DNA of 64,000 bases. It comes from an uncultured Prevotellaceae bacterium. GTDB taxonomy: Bacteria > Bacteroidota > Bacteroidia > Bacteroidales > Bacteroidaceae. Below the pieces are notes generated by a model. It had not been told where the DNA came from and ran no database searches. It worked only from the letters and a program-made list of their open reading frames with translations. Made by a program: the position numbers and the translations under genes. Positions 62,737 through 64,000 of the stretch are shown here, piece by piece. The stretch is from NCBI GenBank assembly GCA_900543815.1, contig UQST01000008.1:18996-82995 (forward strand). The letters are read 5' to 3'. How positions within the stretch are numbered: position 1 is the first letter of the stretch; each line of letters opens with the position of its first letter.

Positions 62737-63582
62737 ATGAAGAAACTGACTTGGGTGATGCTCGCCCTCTCGGCCATGATGATGTCGAGCTGCGTGGTGA
62801 GCCGAAAGAAATTTGAACAGTCAGAGAATGCCCGCTGGCGAGCCTACTATACGCGCGACAGCCTTGCCAACCTGCTGGATGAGAGCCGCGCACAGTGTGC
62901 TGCCTTCGACCAGCGATGCGGCATGCTGATGAGCGACACCGCACTGCTCAAGAAGAGCATACGCAACTACCAGTCGATGCTTGCCAATAACCAGAGCGAG
63001 AACAAGAAGCTCAACTCGTCCCTGACACAGAAAATCAAGGAGTTGCAAGAGCGGGAGCAGACCATCGCACAGCTGCAAGGCATGATAGACGAACAGCAGC
63101 GCAAGGTGAAGGAGTTGCTGGCAAGCGTGAAGGACGCACTGCTTGGCTTCAGCGCCGAAGACCTCACCGTGACCGAGAAGGACGGCAAGGTGTATGTCTC
63201 GCTGAGCGACAAACTGCTCTTCGAATCGGGCAAAGCTGTGGTGAACAAGCAGGGTAAGGAAGCCCTCGGAAAGCTGGCGCAGGTGCTCAACACGCAGACG
63301 GAGATAGACGTCTATATCGAAGGACACACCGACAAAGTGCCCATCCACACGGCTGTCTTCAAGGACAACTGGGACTTGAGCGTCATTAGAGCCACCAGCG
63401 TAGTGCGCATCCTCACCGAGACCTATAGCGTGAATCCACTGCAGATACAGCCCTGCGGACGCGGAGAGTTCAAGCCTATCGACAGCAACGAAACGGCTGA
63501 GGGACGCGCCCACAACCGCCGTACCGAGATTATCATGGCACCGAAACTGGACAAGCTGCTGCGGCTCTTGCAGTCCAACTGA
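62737..63582 (+). CDS. OmpA-family peptidoglycan-binding lipoprotein
   Basis: 281 residues. The lipobox MMSSC is at about residue 19. A coiled coil (about 50-135) leads to an OmpA C-terminal domain (about 155-270) with LLFESGKAVV, IEGHTDKVPI and NRRTEIIM. It probably anchors the outer membrane to peptidoglycan through the conserved Asp and Arg. It lies 27 nt after the GH99-like gene. Confidence 0.92.
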   Translation: MKKLTWVMLALSAMMMSSCVVSRKKFEQSENARWRAYYTRDSLANLLDESRAQCAAFDQRCGMLMSDTALLKKSIRNYQSMLANNQSENKKLNSSLTQKIKELQEREQTIAQLQGMIDEQQRKVKELLASVKDALLGFSAEDLTVTEKDGKVYVSLSDKLLFESGKAVVNKQGKEALGKLAQVLNTQTEIDVYIEGHTDKVPIHTAVFKDNWDLSVIRATSVVRILTETYSVNPLQIQPCGRGEFKPIDSNETAEGRAHNRRTEIIMAPKLDKLLRLLQSN

Positions 63583-63621
63583 CCTCTGCCCCATATCTCC
63601 CACCAGGGAGCCACCTACCAC

Positions 63622-63655
63622 GAAGCCTGCCGCGACACCCTCTGCGACAGGCTTC
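63622..63655 (+). terminator. terminator after ompA-like gene
   Basis: GAAGCCTG (63622-63629) pairs with CAGGCTTC (63648-63655), with inner CGC/GCG pairs across one mismatch. It lies 40 nt past the stop. Confidence 0.65.
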
Positions 63656-63841
63656 CCTGATTTCATCAAAGCACCACACAAGTCACAGACAGGGTAGAAA
63701 AGTCGTTTACACAATAAATCTACCTGGCAAGAGCACCGCCTCATATTATAGAAATTCTTATAGAATAACGCAAATAAAGGCGTTATGGTTGCAGTTTCTT
63801 ATGTTTTTTGCACATTTATTTAATTTTTATAACCTATTCCT

Positions 63842-63895
63842 TGCATGCATCAAGATGTTTATATAACTTTGCAGTGTTTTACTAAATGCATGCAT
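63842..63895 (+). promoter_or_regulatory. promoter flanked by TGCATGCAT repeats
   Basis: TAACTTTG (63864-63871) is the minus-7 element. TGCATGCAT occurs at 63842-63850 and again at 63887-63895, 45 bp apart, flanking it on both sides like a paired operator. The rest of the 63583-63942 gap is AT-rich with no gene. Confidence 0.55.
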
Positions 63896-63942
63896 AACAA
63901 AAAAACAAGAAACGAGAGTTATTTATTAAAAAAAACAATTCT

Positions 63943-64000
63943 ATGAAACGAATAGTTCCAACCATCAGTTTTGCAAAACTATTGATGACAACATTAGCTG
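63943..64000 (+). CDS. start of a gene with signal-peptide-like N terminus (truncated by window edge)
   Basis: Nineteen residues are visible (MKRIVPTISFAKLLMTTLA), a basic start followed by a hydrophobic run. A promoter lies 72 nt upstream. The product cannot be identified. Confidence 0.5.
   Translation, partial: MKRIVPTISFAKLLMTTLA

Noticed and set aside
1..64000. tRNA or rRNA genes
   Set aside because: The intergenic gaps were read for T-loop (GGTTCRANTCC) and acceptor-stem patterns on both strands and none was convincing; a covariance-model scan would settle it.

Overview
The window looks like chromosomal DNA of a GC-rich member of the Bacteroidales, most like the Prevotellaceae. The evidence is the repeated TAnnTTTG minus-7 promoter element, outer-membrane lipoprotein signals, short type IX secretion (T9SS)-like C-terminal tails, an sdhCAB (three-subunit) complex II, a FeoA-FeoB fusion, and the block mnmG-apt-uvrC-dtd-mazG-deoC. 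No rRNA, tRNA, CRISPR array, prophage or intact insertion sequence was seen.

Layout. 1-5.5 kb: start of an S46 peptidase, DEAD-box helicase, patatin, PfkB kinase, and a regulator joining a YtfE/ScdA-like di-iron domain to a LuxR helix-turn-helix. 5.7-15.5 kb: a probable iron/redox cluster with two porins, an imelysin lipoprotein, a di-heme oxidoreductase, a mono-heme lipoprotein, a Rid-family protein and a fused CcsB-CcsA cytochrome c assembly protein. 16-32.5 kb: a block of secreted proteins without SusC/SusD. It holds a 1561-residue protein with a triplicated module, two ricin-like T9SS-tailed proteins, two fasciclin lipoproteins, a three-barrel glycoside hydrolase, an SGNH esterase and a membrane-bound AraC regulator. 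32.9-42 kb: dprA, a thioesterase and DUF2851 on the minus strand. On the plus strand are dapB, lepB, an apparently inactive LepB paralogue, a WbqC-like protein, an RluA-type synthase and a PHP phosphoesterase. 42.5-49 kb: a GH29 fucosidase with a secreted partner, an M16 peptidase, and feoAB with its Cys-rich partner. 49.7-53.7 kb: complex II, whose cytochrome b subunit has a 15-cysteine tail. 53.8-64 kb: mnmG with a parS-like site at its stop codon, apt, uvrC, dtd, mazG, deoC, a GH99-like protein, an OmpA lipoprotein and the start of one more secreted protein.

The most unusual feature is noncoding. Nearly every long intergenic gap contains degenerate tandem repeats with a period of 22 bp. 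The repeated sequence differs between loci but the period does not. One subfamily, with a near-palindromic 13-bp core GCAGYGCRSTGCA followed by 9 bp, recurs at five loci. Other arrays (at 31.0, 38.1, 42.0, 49.3 and 59.1 kb) have unrelated sequence.

All calls come from reading the sequence. No database search or computation was run, so family names rest on motifs and overall resemblance.
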